Shown: piece after piece, positions 50,289 to 59,494 of the stretch
Position numbering within the stretch: the first letter of the stretch is position 1
Layout: each line of letters starts with the position of its first letter
Assembly (NCBI RefSeq): GCF_000236805.1
Contig: NZ_AGFX01000015.1
Location: forward strand, 1 to 64,000
DNA: 64,000 bases
Source of the DNA: Paenibacillus peoriae KCTC 3763
GTDB lineage: Bacteria > Bacillota > Bacilli > Paenibacillales > Paenibacillaceae
Direction of reading: 5' to 3'
Notes under the pieces: generated by a model
The model's input: only the letters and a program-made list of their open reading frames with translations
The model's database searches: none
Told to the model about the DNA's origin: nothing
Position numbers and translations under genes: made by a program

Positions 50289-51580
50289 ACGATTTGATGA
50301 AAAATCTGCCACGGAAGCTAACGATTACGATGTGGGATTTCTCCTGGTACACGATGACTTTGCTGGGAGAGCCTTATCACGATCTTGAGGCTCGTTTTCA
50401 GGAGGCTGTAGACAGGGGGTACAATACCATCCGTATATGTGCGATGCCGTTTATGTTGTTTACCGCAGAGGGGAAACGGCCGGGACCGTTAAAGTTCGGC
50501 AATCTCGGAGAAGTTGGTCAACGCACGCGTTGGTATAATTGCCGGGGCGGCGCCGAACTGGACGGGCATGCACATCTGCTGGAGCTATTCAGACAGGCGA
50601 AAAAGCATGGCTGCTATATTATTTTGTCCTCCTGGGAGTACCAGCAAAGCCCTAGCTTCCTGGCTCATTCTGCATTACGCGACGAACTGGCTGCTATTCG
50701 ACCGCAGGATCGGTTTATGGCCATTGCACGATCCATGGATCAGCTCATTCGCTTTGTCAAGGACGAAGGCTATGCCAGTCAGATCGTATACGCAGAGCTG
50801 CATAACGAGGTGGAGTTTGGGCAGCTGACCGCTGTCGGTACAGCTCAAGGCATTGCAGTATCTGACACTGCGGCGCTTGTAGAAGTCATGCAGCCGTATG
50901 TGGAGGAGGCCATTTCTTCTCTGAGGGAATGCCATCCCGATGTCCTGATGACAGCGAGCTATACGCTGAACGAAGCCTATCCGAAGGCGTATGTGGCGCA
51001 GAATATGCAGGTGGCGCATTTTCACCTTTATTTAAAAGGCGTATTAAATGAATTATTGGATTGCGCCGGGCTGAACGATGAGGAGATACCTTTTCCGAAT
51101 TCCTTTGTCCAATCCTTGCTGCGGGAGGATGCCCCTCCCTTTGAGGAATGGACATTGCCTGCAGGACAGGAATGGCGCATGGAGGGCAACCCGGTTGGCA
51201 TGAAGCAAATTTATTTGCATGACTGGGTAGATCCCGAGCGATGGGATTTGTTTTTGTATGACCGGTACAGTGATCATAAACTGGCAATGCTGCAAAAGGC
51301 AGACTTGCGATTGGAGGAAATTTACGAATGGACTCGTCATTCCGGTATGCCTATTGTCATTGGAGAAGGATACGTTGGTTATACTCCGCTTTATGCCGGC
51401 TTTGAGGAAGGGCCTGTCGGCAAGTTTATTGCCGAATACGCCCTGCGCAAAGGCATGTCGCTTGGCTTCTGGGGAATGACTTTGTGCTCAAACTGCGCAC
51501 CGCATCATCCATTCTGGAACGATATCGCATGGCAGCGAAAGTGGAACAATTTTATTCTCGACTCGGCATCGTGTCGCTAG
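50285..51580 (+). CDS. Cellulase-like glycoside hydrolase (clan GH-A, cytoplasmic)
   Basis: 431 residues, no signal peptide. It is a (beta/alpha)8-type hydrolase with acid/base Glu175 in YAELHNEVEFG and nucleophile Glu361 in PIVIGEGYVGY, at the spacing usual for clan GH-A. MWDFSWYTMTLLGEPYHD near the N-terminus fits the sugar-binding cellulase-like family. ATG 50285 overlaps the TGA of the DUF5107 gene (ATGA), so translation is coupled. The likely substrate is an imported oligosaccharide; which one is unknown. Confidence 0.82.
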   Translation: MNDLMKNLPRKLTITMWDFSWYTMTLLGEPYHDLEARFQEAVDRGYNTIRICAMPFMLFTAEGKRPGPLKFGNLGEVGQRTRWYNCRGGAELDGHAHLLELFRQAKKHGCYIILSSWEYQQSPSFLAHSALRDELAAIRPQDRFMAIARSMDQLIRFVKDEGYASQIVYAELHNEVEFGQLTAVGTAQGIAVSDTAALVEVMQPYVEEAISSLRECHPDVLMTASYTLNEAYPKAYVAQNMQVAHFHLYLKGVLNELLDCAGLNDEEIPFPNSFVQSLLREDAPPFEEWTLPAGQEWRMEGNPVGMKQIYLHDWVDPERWDLFLYDRYSDHKLAMLQKADLRLEEIYEWTRHSGMPIVIGEGYVGYTPLYAGFEEGPVGKFIAEYALRKGMSLGFWGMTLCSNCAPHHPFWNDIAWQRKWNNFILDSASCR

Positions 51581-51608
51581 GTTGACTTCATGTAGAGAGG
51601 TGCTCTTT

Positions 51609-53978
51609 ATGAAAAATTATCGAATTGTCGTCGAAAATGATCACAAGCACATTTACAGTGGGCATATCCCTCTGGGCGGAACCAATCCCGCAGGCGAGTC
51701 GATTGGCTTTACCAATTATTATATGGAGAAAGACGGCGAGCCGTTTTTTGGTATTTGCGGTGAGTTTCATTTTTCCCGTTACCATGAAGCGTATTGGGAA
51801 GACGAGATTGTCAAGATCAAAATGGGCGGTGTCAACATCATTGCGACGTATATTTTCTGGAATCTACATGAAGAGGTCGAAGGGGTGTTCGAATGGGAAG
51901 GCAACAAGGACTTGCGCCGTTTCATTGAACTGTGTTCCAAACACCGTTTATACGTCATTATACGCATCGGTCCTTTTTGCCACGGCGAGATACGGAACGG
52001 CGGTCTTCCAGATTGGTTATTTGGTCGTCCCTTTGAGGTACGCTCTAATGATGAAGGTTATCTTGCTTATGTACACCAGCTGTATCAGGAAATCGGGTTA
52101 CAGGTGCAAGGATTGCTGTACAAGGACGGCGGCCCTGTGATCGGGACCCAGATCGAAAATGAGCACCAGCATTCCTCAGCCCAATGGGGCCTGACGGTAG
52201 GCATCACCAATATGTGGGTGAGCAGTGGAAGGGATGGCACAGCACATATGTTAAAGCTGAAGGAAATGGCACTTGAGGCGGGAATAGATACACCGATTTA
52301 CACCTGTACAGCTTGGGGAGGTGCGTCGACCCCGGTCCCGGATATGCTGCCATTATGGGGTGGATATGCGTATTGGCCCTGGATTTATTACGAGGAAGGA
52401 CGTGCAAGCAATATAACCGAGCATCCGGCCACTCCAGAGTATATTTTCCGGGATAAACATAATAACAACATTCCGAGCAGCTATAATTTCGAGCCTTGTT
52501 ACCTGCCGGAAACTTACCCGTATGCGTGCTGCGAGATGGGTGGCGGCATGGTGCAGTTCTATAAATACCGTTTTGCATTTCCGTATAATAGCGTTCCAGC
52601 TATGACGGTGATGAAGGTAGGGGAAGGCTGTAATCTGATCGGTTACTATATGTACCATGGCGGTTCCAATCCGAAAGGCAAATTGAATCCATATACCAAC
52701 GATTTGGCAACACCCAAAATATCTTACGATTTCAACGCCATGATTGGAGAATTCGGTCAGGTGAGAGAATCATATAAGCGAACAAAACTACAGCATTACT
52801 TCTTATCCACATTCCAAAAGCTTTTTTCACGCACCAAGACGCTACTGCCAGGAGATACCATTCAAGTGGACCCTTATGACGTAAAAACGTTACGTTATGC
52901 AGTCCGATCGCATCAGGGAGCAGGCTTTTTATTTCTAAATAACTTCCAGGATCATGTGGATACTCACAACCTGGAGGATTTTAATATCAGTGTTGATCTG
53001 CGGGGAGAAACCATTACGTTTCCGCATCAAGGCGAATTAACGCTGGGGAAAGACAGCTTTGCCATCCTGCCGTTTAATTTTGACCTTGGCGGCATAACAC
53101 TCAAGTACGCCACGGCACAGTTGATTACGAAAATGGAGGTAGATGGGGAGGAATATTATTTTTTCTATATCCCAGAAGGTATGAAAGGCTCGTATGCAAT
53201 ACATTCGGAAGGTATCAAAAAAGCGACGGTAGATAAGGGAAACTGTAATCAGCTTGGAGAATTGACGGTTATTGAAGTCGCAGATTCGGAGTCTAGTCTG
53301 ATTCAGCTTGAATCTACTCGTGGCAAAAGAATCATGATTTATACGATGACAAGTCAGCAAAGCTTGAATTTCTGGAAAGTAAAGCTGCACGGCAGAGAAA
53401 GAGTTGTATTTACAGATACCAATCTGCTTGTGTACGAGGACGGAGAAGAGTTGAAGCTGGAATCAACAGACCAACATACGGTTGTCATGAGTGTTTTCCC
53501 GGCTTTTGAGGATTCTTTTGCATCGATAAGGGGTGGGGAGTTGACCGGAATGACCCAAGAGGGGCTATTTAAGACGTATAACTTGAAAGCGCCCGCAACA
53601 GAGATCCAGTTTGAGTACACCAAGATGAACAATGAACGAGCCACACTCGATTTTGCAAGGAATGCTTTTACAGGATTGAAGGAAGCGTTGCTGCGTATTC
53701 ATTATACAGGCGATATTGGATATGCCTTCATCAAAGGCGAGCTGATCAATGATAACTTCTGCAACGATACAGCATGGGAAATCGGTTTGAAGCAATTCGA
53801 GGAACGTTTAGTGGAGCATGGCATGTATTTGTACGTTTCGCCGATCCGCAAAGGTATAGTGGTCAACAGTAATACAACCATGGCTGGTTGGAATGAGACG
53901 GCAGAACAGTCCATTGCTGATATCCTTTCTATCAGCATCGTTCCTGTGTATGAGATTTCCATCCGTTTCATGAAATAA
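51609..53978 (+). CDS. GH35-type beta-galactosidase
   Basis: 789 residues from ATG 51609 behind AGAGAGG; an in-frame ATG nine codons upstream is less well placed. The N-terminal catalytic barrel has GEFHFSRY, the acid/base Glu185 in GTQIENEHQ, and the nucleophile Glu309 in CCEMGGGMVQ. The C-terminal 400 residues are beta-rich accessory domains. No signal peptide is seen, so it is cytoplasmic. It closes the operon of DUF5107, GH-A and GH35 genes, which suggests use of a galactose-containing plant oligosaccharide. Confidence 0.87.
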   Translation: MKNYRIVVENDHKHIYSGHIPLGGTNPAGESIGFTNYYMEKDGEPFFGICGEFHFSRYHEAYWEDEIVKIKMGGVNIIATYIFWNLHEEVEGVFEWEGNKDLRRFIELCSKHRLYVIIRIGPFCHGEIRNGGLPDWLFGRPFEVRSNDEGYLAYVHQLYQEIGLQVQGLLYKDGGPVIGTQIENEHQHSSAQWGLTVGITNMWVSSGRDGTAHMLKLKEMALEAGIDTPIYTCTAWGGASTPVPDMLPLWGGYAYWPWIYYEEGRASNITEHPATPEYIFRDKHNNNIPSSYNFEPCYLPETYPYACCEMGGGMVQFYKYRFAFPYNSVPAMTVMKVGEGCNLIGYYMYHGGSNPKGKLNPYTNDLATPKISYDFNAMIGEFGQVRESYKRTKLQHYFLSTFQKLFSRTKTLLPGDTIQVDPYDVKTLRYAVRSHQGAGFLFLNNFQDHVDTHNLEDFNISVDLRGETITFPHQGELTLGKDSFAILPFNFDLGGITLKYATAQLITKMEVDGEEYYFFYIPEGMKGSYAIHSEGIKKATVDKGNCNQLGELTVIEVADSESSLIQLESTRGKRIMIYTMTSQQSLNFWKVKLHGRERVVFTDTNLLVYEDGEELKLESTDQHTVVMSVFPAFEDSFASIRGGELTGMTQEGLFKTYNLKAPATEIQFEYTKMNNERATLDFARNAFTGLKEALLRIHYTGDIGYAFIKGELINDNFCNDTAWEIGLKQFEERLVEHGMYLYVSPIRKGIVVNSNTTMAGWNETAEQSIADILSISIVPVYEISIRFMK

Positions 53979-53992
53979 GCTAAAGAAATTTT

Positions 53993-54036
53993 AAAGGATA
54001 GCATCTCTCAGGAGACTGGAAGAACTGCTATCCTTT
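53993..54036. terminator. Bidirectional terminator between GH35 and TetR genes
   Basis: AAAGGATAGCA (53993-54003) pairs with TGCTATCCTTT (54026-54036); the loop holds the shorter helix TCTC/GAGA. It lies between convergent genes. Confidence 0.75.
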
Positions 54037-54074
54037 GATTTATCATTGCGAATGAAGATGTGCATATCTCCCGC

Positions 54075-54653
54075 TCATTCCGCTCTAATCCCTTGAAACG
54101 CAGACTCCACTAAATCTTGTATATACGCATCGTCCAACGGACCCCCGGTTACCAGCAAGCGATAGAAAATGGGCCCGTATATGAGATCAATGCTTAATTC
54201 GATATCCAGATTCCCCTTTAATTCCCCGCTTTGGACTCCCCGTTCCAAAAGCTGCCTGGCCTCAAGTCGGCGAGGATGAATATATCGGGTCTGGTAGGCC
54301 TCTGCCAGTCCTGCATCAAACTGGCCTTCACCAATCAATTCCGCAATGATTTTCCCCTCACGGCTGAGCATAAAGCGAGTGACATTGGTAGCGTGGATGA
54401 GTAAGTCTTGAAAAGCAGAATCTGTGTCCGGTATGGGCAGCCTGTCCGCAGCCGCAGTCAGGAAGCCATCTATGACAACAGCCGCCTTATTCGGCCACCA
54501 TTTATAAATCGTGGCCTTGCTGACTCCGGCGCGTTCCGCAATTTTCTCTACGGTAACCGCGCCAAAGCCATTTTCCAACAACAAATCATAGGAAGCGGAC
54601 AGTATAGACTTTTGCGTTTCAACATTCCGTGGACGTCCTCTTTTGCGCTGCAT
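54075..54653 (-). CDS. TetR-family repressor of the adjacent MFS exporter
   Basis: 192 residues from ATG 54653, preceded by AAGGAGAGG on the minus strand. The N-terminus is MQRKRGRPRN, then the helix-turn-helix VEKIAERAGVSKATIYKWWPNK, close to the TetR_C_11/YxaF-like group of drug-efflux regulators. It is divergent from the MFS gene, and the space between holds three related palindromic motifs. It should repress itself and the exporter until a ligand binds. Confidence 0.88.
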   Translation of the reverse strand: MQRKRGRPRNVETQKSILSASYDLLLENGFGAVTVEKIAERAGVSKATIYKWWPNKAAVVIDGFLTAAADRLPIPDTDSAFQDLLIHATNVTRFMLSREGKIIAELIGEGQFDAGLAEAYQTRYIHPRRLEARQLLERGVQSGELKGNLDIELSIDLIYGPIFYRLLVTGGPLDDAYIQDLVESAFQGIRAE

Positions 54654-54679
54654 AATAATCCTCTCCTTAAATAAAAACG

Positions 54680-54793
54680 GTACGTTCAGTATACTAAACA
54701 TTCAATTAAAAAGAAAATTATATGCAGCCTATTTACAAAACGATACGTTCAGTATATTATTTGATTATCGAATTACTGAACTAAACGTTTAGT
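54680..54793. promoter_or_regulatory. Three related operator-like motifs between TetR and MFS genes
   Basis: GTTCAGTATACTAAAC (54684-54699), ACGTTCAGTATATT (54746-54759) and ACTAAACGTTTAGT (54780-54793, a perfect palindrome) share the halves GTTCAGTA or GTTTAGTA. One lies at each gene's side and one between, fitting control of both divergent promoters. Confidence 0.65.
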
Positions 54794-54867
54794 ATATTGT
54801 TTTTTGATGGCGGTCATATTGAACATATCGTTCGGCCACACATTATCCAAAAAGGAGAATGATTATT

Positions 54868-56082
54868 GTGCAAAAGAGTATGCAAAAGAGTGTGCAAAAG
54901 AGTTCATTCAATGAGAATGAAGGTATTTCAAATTGGATGATGTTTCTGTTGGCATCCGCATGCGGTCTGATCGTTGCCAATCTGTATTATGCCCAAACAT
55001 TGGTTGGGCCAATTGGTGCCGCGATGGGGCTTTCTTCAGCAGTAGCTGGACTAATTGTTACCTTGACTCAAATCGGTTACGTTGCAGGACTGCTGTTTAT
55101 AGTACCGCTCAGCGATATCATTGAGAATCGGCGTCTGGCGGTTGTATCCCTAATCGTGGTGGTATGTGCTTTGCTGGCCGCAACATTTGCCCCCGGCGGA
55201 GCGTTATTTCTGATTGCGTCGCTGTTTATTGGACTGGGTTCCGTAGTAGCCCAAATCTTGGTGCCTTATGCAACCTATTTGGCAGCCGAGGAGCAGCGTG
55301 GCCGTGTGGTAGGGAACGTGATGAGCGGACTTTTGCTCGGAATTATGTTTGCCCGGCCGGTGGCTAGCTTCATCACCAGCATCTGGGGCTGGCAGGCTGT
55401 ATTTTCCTTATCAGCCATTGTTATCACGCTGCTGGCGATTCTGTTGTCGCGCACGCTTCCGGAGCGTAAACCTTCGCCTTCGATGAACTACGGTGAATTA
55501 ATTTTCTCATTGGGCGTTCTTTTCAAACAAACACCTGTATTGCGTCGTCGTGCCTTTTATCAAGCATGTTTATTCGGTTCCTTTAGCCTTTTTTGGACGA
55601 CAGTTCCTTTACGATTGGCGGACGAATTCGGGATGTCTCAGCAAGGTATCGCATTGTTTGCTTTAGTTGGAGTGGGCGGGGCAGTTGCAGCGCCGATTGC
55701 CGGGAAGCTGGCGGATAAGGGTTGGACCCATTTGTTGACTGGAGTGGCTATGGTTATAGCTACGATCTCCTTTTTGCTAATCTATCTTTTTCAAGCCCAT
55801 TCGATTGTTGCCCTCGTGATGCTTTTTATATCAGCCATTACGCTGGATATGGCCGTATCGGGTAATCTTGTACTTGGACAGCGTGCAATTTATTCATTGG
55901 GGAGTGAGGCAAGAGGTCGTCTAAACGGTCTTTTTATGTCCCTATTCTTTATTGGCGGAGCGGTTGGCTCCTCTTTGGGAGGATGGACTTATGCTTATAA
56001 CGGCTGGAGTTTCACAGCACTTCTTGGGGTAGCTTTACCACTTTTATCTCTGCTTTACTTCTTCACTGAAAAAAAGCACTGA
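54868..56082 (+). CDS. MFS efflux transporter
   Basis: 404 residues, about twelve membrane segments, resembling the YgaY/YnfM-like drug and sugar efflux group ([37 protein letters not shown]). The start is probably GTG 54868, ten bases after AAGGAG; ATG 54859 is too close to the site. The 5' end consists of three 12-base copies, (G/A)TGCAAAAGAGT, so there are three in-frame starts (54868, 54880, 54892). The protein is likely under the divergent TetR repressor. Confidence 0.88.
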   Translation: MQKSMQKSVQKSSFNENEGISNWMMFLLASACGLIVANLYYAQTLVGPIGAAMGLSSAVAGLIVTLTQIGYVAGLLFIVPLSDIIENRRLAVVSLIVVVCALLAATFAPGGALFLIASLFIGLGSVVAQILVPYATYLAAEEQRGRVVGNVMSGLLLGIMFARPVASFITSIWGWQAVFSLSAIVITLLAILLSRTLPERKPSPSMNYGELIFSLGVLFKQTPVLRRRAFYQACLFGSFSLFWTTVPLRLADEFGMSQQGIALFALVGVGGAVAAPIAGKLADKGWTHLLTGVAMVIATISFLLIYLFQAHSIVALVMLFISAITLDMAVSGNLVLGQRAIYSLGSEARGRLNGLFMSLFFIGGAVGSSLGGWTYAYNGWSFTALLGVALPLLSLLYFFTEKKH

Positions 56083-56154
56083 TCGCTGAAGAACTTCAAA
56101 CCGGACTTGGTTGAAGTTAGCTTACGGATATTTGATAAATCGCGGTTAAAGAGA

Positions 56155-56200
56155 AATGACCGCTTCAGATTGTCAAACAGTCTTGCGGTCATTACTATTT
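56155..56200 (+). terminator. Terminator after the MFS gene
   Basis: AATGACCGC pairs with GCGGTCATT, with CAGATTGT/ACAGTCTTG partly paired inside; a short T-rich tail follows. Confidence 0.6.
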
Positions 56201-56240
56201 AAAGGCATAATCAACATTAACAATGTCGAATGGAGGATAT

Positions 56241-56768
56241 ATGGAATTCTTATTAGCAAAGGCTGATTATGAGCACGTGCAAAGTATTTATGAAACCATG
56301 TGTCGGATTGATGAAGAAATCCATGATAGAAACTATTTTGTTGCAGATGATTTGGAGTATGTAAAGCAGCATATCAGAGAAGATGGTTTCACAATGTTGG
56401 CGTGGGACCAAACCAATTTAGCAGGCTTTTTAATTGTTGATACAGCCGGAGAGAAAGAAGGGCACCTCGGGCATGACTTACAATGGCCGGTGGAGAGGAT
56501 TCAAACCAGTGCTGTTATGAACTCAGTATGCATATTGCCTTGTTACAGGGGATTCGGCCTGCAAAAGACGCTTTTAAAGCAGGGAGAACAGACACTCATT
56601 TCCATGGGTTTTTCTTCTTTTCTAGCAACGGTGTATCCTTCAAATAGCTACAGTCTTAATAATTTTCTTAATCTAGGGTATATCATTGGAGACACCAAGC
56701 TTAAATACGGTGGCGTTCTGCGTCACATATTATATAAAACCTATGACTCAAAAAACTGGATGAAATAG
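56241..56768 (+). CDS. GNAT-family N-acetyltransferase
   Basis: 175 residues. ATG 56241 follows GGAGG with a short gap of four bases; ATG 56223 upstream has no ribosome binding site. The acetyl-CoA binding part is SVCILPCYRGFGLQKTLLKQGEQ, where Q/R-x-x-G-x-G/A of GNAT enzymes reads CYRGFGLQ. The later FLATVYPSNSYSLNNFLNLGYI also fits the fold. The substrate is not evident. It lies 24 bases before the HAD gene, so the two and the YggS gene may be one transcript. Confidence 0.78.
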   Translation: MEFLLAKADYEHVQSIYETMCRIDEEIHDRNYFVADDLEYVKQHIREDGFTMLAWDQTNLAGFLIVDTAGEKEGHLGHDLQWPVERIQTSAVMNSVCILPCYRGFGLQKTLLKQGEQTLISMGFSSFLATVYPSNSYSLNNFLNLGYIIGDTKLKYGGVLRHILYKTYDSKNWMK

Positions 56769-56792
56769 TAAAGCAACAATATGGAGGTTATC

Positions 56793-57515
56793 ATGAAATA
56801 CGAAGTTATTTTGTTTGATCTGGATGATACACTATTTGATTTTAAAAAAACAGAGCGTTTTGCACTACATAACACTTTTACCCAATTCGGCTTGCCGCAA
56901 GGGGCTACTGAGTATAAGGCCAGCTATGATGAAATCAATAGTGCGCTGTGGAGGGAAGCAGAGGAAGGACAGATTACTTCGGCGGAACTGCGAGTGGAGA
57001 GATTCAAGCGATTGTTTGCTGTTCATGAGCTGGATTTCAATCCAGATGCTTTTAGTGCTGCTTATTTACGTTATTTGGGTGAAGGAGCCTTTTTGATTGA
57101 CGGAGCGGTTGAAATATGTGAGCTGCTGTCCGACTGTCGCTTGGCGATCATTACGAACGGAATCAAAGAGGTCCAAACCTCCCGAATTCAGCTTTCACCG
57201 TTGAGTCATGCATTTGAACAGGTGGTTATTTCCGAGGAAGTGGGTTACCAAAAGCCACAAGCCGCTATTTTTGAATATGCATTTACAAAGCTGGCCATTT
57301 CGGATAAAAGCAAGGTTCTCATGGTCGGAGATTCGCTGACTGCGGATATTCAGGGCGGGAACAATTACGGAATGGATACCTGCTGGTTCAACCCTGCCGG
57401 GAAAGCAAACACATCTGAAATTCAACCAACCTTTGAAATAAAAAGCCTGATGGAACTAGCGAATATTGTACTTTCAGAGGGCCATGTGTTGAATCTTACA
57501 GCACCCAAAAACTAG
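56793..57515 (+). CDS. HAD-superfamily hydrolase, YjjG/YfnB nucleotidase type
   Basis: 240 residues from ATG 56793, five bases after GGAGG; ATG 56781 overlaps that site. HAD motifs: I, ILFDLDDTLFDF with two catalytic Asp; II, IITNG; III, Lys in GYQKPQAAIFEYAF; IV, MVGDSLTADIQGG. The GDSLTADIQGG form and length match YjjG-type enzymes that dephosphorylate non-canonical pyrimidine nucleotides. That activity is inferred. Confidence 0.85.
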   Translation: MKYEVILFDLDDTLFDFKKTERFALHNTFTQFGLPQGATEYKASYDEINSALWREAEEGQITSAELRVERFKRLFAVHELDFNPDAFSAAYLRYLGEGAFLIDGAVEICELLSDCRLAIITNGIKEVQTSRIQLSPLSHAFEQVVISEEVGYQKPQAAIFEYAFTKLAISDKSKVLMVGDSLTADIQGGNNYGMDTCWFNPAGKANTSEIQPTFEIKSLMELANIVLSEGHVLNLTAPKN

Positions 57516-57568
57516 ATAGATAAGATAGGGAAAGATTAACTTTCCCTCTGAAGAAATGAGGAATAGAC

Positions 57569-58312
57569 ATGAGTAATTTAACGATTGAAAATAGAATAAA
57601 AGAAATTAGAAAAAGAATGGACTCGGCATGCCAATCTGTCGGGAGAAATCCTGAAGAAGTGAGGCTCTTGTTAGCTGTAAAAACCGTCCCTGCAGAGAAA
57701 ATTATTCAAGCCCTGGACTTTGGCGAAACGTTGCTCGGTGAGAATAAAGTCCAGGAATTACAGCAAAAGTATTCATCCATCGGTAATGAACGAGCAGAAT
57801 GGCATTTTATCGGACATCTCCAGACGAATAAGGTTAAGGACGTTTTGAAATATGCCACATGTATTCATTCGGTGGATCGTTTGAAGCTGGGACAAGCACT
57901 GCATAGCCATTTAACCAAGGAAAAAAAGAAAGTCGATATTCTTGTACAAGTTAATACTTCGTATGAGGAAAGTAAGTTTGGTGTTTCTCCTGAAGAAGCG
58001 TTAATTTTGATACAGCAATTGGCTCAGCTGGACACTTTGCGAATAAAAGGGTTGATGACCATTGGAAAACTGTCGGCTAATCAAGACGAAGTAAGAAGCT
58101 GTTTTCGTTTGCTGAAATCGATCCAGCAACAGGTTATTCAACAAGATTATCCGGGTGTTGAAATGAAAGTACTGTCTATGGGGATGTCCGGTGATTTGGA
58201 GGTTGCAATAGAAGAAGGAGCAACTATGGTACGGGTAGGAACAGCGATATTTGGAGAAAGAATCTATCCCGATAGTTACTATTGGAACGAGCATACTTCT
58301 GATTCCGACTAA
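57569..58312 (+). CDS. yggS: YggS/PLPBP family PLP-binding protein
   Basis: 247 residues. The PLP lysine lies in LLLAVKTVPAEKI. Other family blocks are LLGENKVQELQQK, WHFIGHLQTNKVK, ILVQVNTSYEESKFG, MGMSGDLEVAIEEGATMVRVGTAIFG. The family binds PLP in the cytoplasm and keeps vitamin B6 and amino acid pools in balance, with no known catalytic reaction. Here it is not beside the ylm/division genes as in many Firmicutes, so it may be a second copy. ATG 57569 follows GAGG. Confidence 0.9.
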   Translation: MSNLTIENRIKEIRKRMDSACQSVGRNPEEVRLLLAVKTVPAEKIIQALDFGETLLGENKVQELQQKYSSIGNERAEWHFIGHLQTNKVKDVLKYATCIHSVDRLKLGQALHSHLTKEKKKVDILVQVNTSYEESKFGVSPEEALILIQQLAQLDTLRIKGLMTIGKLSANQDEVRSCFRLLKSIQQQVIQQDYPGVEMKVLSMGMSGDLEVAIEEGATMVRVGTAIFGERIYPDSYYWNEHTSDSD

Positions 58313-58373
58313 TTTCGATTACGCTTTGTTGCATCGTCAGGAATCTATAGAAATGAATGATAAATCGAAAATG

Positions 58374-58420
58374 AGGCTCTCTTTGCTGATTCTGATTCGG
58401 CAAAGGGAGCCTTATTTTAT
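58374..58420 (+). terminator. Terminator after yggS
   Basis: AGGCTCTCTTTGC pairs with GCAAAGGGAGCCT around an 13-base loop, followed by TATTTTAT. Confidence 0.85.
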
Positions 58421-58453
58421 GTCCATAATCCTGCTCACCGTCAAACTGAAACC

Positions 58454-58518
58454 TTACAATAATGTAAAGATTTTTGTAAGCTTTGACTGTTGTTCGTTAT
58501 ATCAAAGCTGATTAGTAT
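58454..58518 (+). promoter_or_regulatory. Response-regulator box 1 and promoter before the small peptide gene
   Basis: TTACAA (58454-58459), 14 bases, TTGTAA (58474-58479), preceded by GAAACC. The same arrangement with the same spacer occurs at 60484-60509 before the ABC genes. In both copies a -10-like hexamer begins 34 bases after the box (TAGTAT here at 58513-58518). It is the likely binding site of the OmpR-type regulator encoded at 58793. Confidence 0.65.
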
Positions 58519-58550
58519 GGTAAATAGCTAGGCAAGAAAGAAGTGAGCAT

Positions 58551-58679
58551 ATGAAATACAAAGAGTTCATTATAACGGTGATCGCTATCGTTATTTTGAT
58601 TATATTGTTAACCGGTCTGGTGTTTGGGACAATGCATATCATTCAAAATTCAATTTATACCACAGTTGAATCCTCCTAA
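58551..58679 (+). CDS. Small membrane peptide of a Bce-type module (42 residues)
   Basis: ATG 58551 follows AAGAAAGAAGTGAG. The 42 residues have a short charged start (MKYKEF), one long hydrophobic helix (residues 7-28), and a polar tail ending TTVESS. It is too short for most gene callers. The response-regulator box lies directly upstream, and the regulator gene starts 113 bases downstream. It is probably a single-pass membrane peptide of the module, perhaps a sensor accessory or a target protector. No family was recognised. Confidence 0.6.
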   Translation: MKYKEFIITVIAIVILIILLTGLVFGTMHIIQNSIYTTVESS

Positions 58680-58792
58680 TTTAAAAATAAAGGGAATTTA
58701 GTTGTTGTTATTGCTTGAACGATCAAAAATAGGCATTATATATAGAGAATCATGTTATTTAAAATTCAAGTATCAAGAAGGTAGAATACACA

Positions 58793-59494
58793 ATGCAAAA
58801 GATATTAATCGTAGAGGATGATCATCAAATCAGCTCCTTGCTTCAATCCTATCTTGAGAAATATGGTTATCAAGGAGTCGTTGTTTCAAATTTTGATCAA
58901 GTTTTGGCTATCTTTCAAGAGGTAAAGCCTGATTTGGTTCTGCTTGACGTGAATCTCCCGCGTTTCGACGGGTTTTATTGGTGCAGACAAATTCGGACTC
59001 AGTCTACTTGCCCCATTCTTTTTGTGTCTGCACGCGATGATAAAATGGATCAGGTCATTGCTTTGCAAAACGGAGCTGATGATTACATTACTAAACCCTT
59101 TCATCCCGAAGTACTGTTAGCCAAGGTAGAAAGCAATCTGCGACGTGCTTATGGTTCATATGCAGTTGCTCAAAAATCACGTTCCGTAACAGTGTCAGGC
59201 TTGACTCTATATCCCGACATTATGGAGCTTGTGTTCCATGACAAACAGGTAGAGATGAGCTATAAAGAAACAGCGCTGCTGGAGCTACTGATGACGTATC
59301 CCAAGCAGGTTGTGGGGAGAGTGCATCTCTTAGAGGCTTTATGGGACGATTACCAATATGTAGGCGAAAATACACTGAATGTTTATGTTACTCGTGTCCG
59401 CAAAAAGCTGGGCGAGCTGGGGTTGGAGGATATCATAGAAACGGTTAGAGGAGCTGGATATCGGCTGCACTTGACTGAGGAGGAAGAACGGTGA
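58793..59494 (+). CDS. Bce-type OmpR-family response regulator
   Basis: 233 residues. Receiver domain 1-115, with acidic pocket EDD (8-10), phosphoacceptor Asp in LVLLDVNLPRFDG, Thr/Ser in LFVSARDD and Lys in DYITKPF. OmpR winged-helix effector domain 130-230 (TVSGLTLYPDIMELVFHDKQVEMSYKETALLELL). It resembles BceR/YxdJ-type regulators of peptide-antibiotic resistance. It overlaps the kinase gene by four bases (GTGA). Confidence 0.9.
   Translation: MQKILIVEDDHQISSLLQSYLEKYGYQGVVVSNFDQVLAIFQEVKPDLVLLDVNLPRFDGFYWCRQIRTQSTCPILFVSARDDKMDQVIALQNGADDYITKPFHPEVLLAKVESNLRRAYGSYAVAQKSRSVTVSGLTLYPDIMELVFHDKQVEMSYKETALLELLMTYPKQVVGRVHLLEALWDDYQYVGENTLNVYVTRVRKKLGELGLEDIIETVRGAGYRLHLTEEEER

Noticed and set aside
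58251-58511. An 86-codon ORF overlapping the end of yggS
   Set aside because: It reads through the yggS terminator and the first response-regulator box; no start signal.
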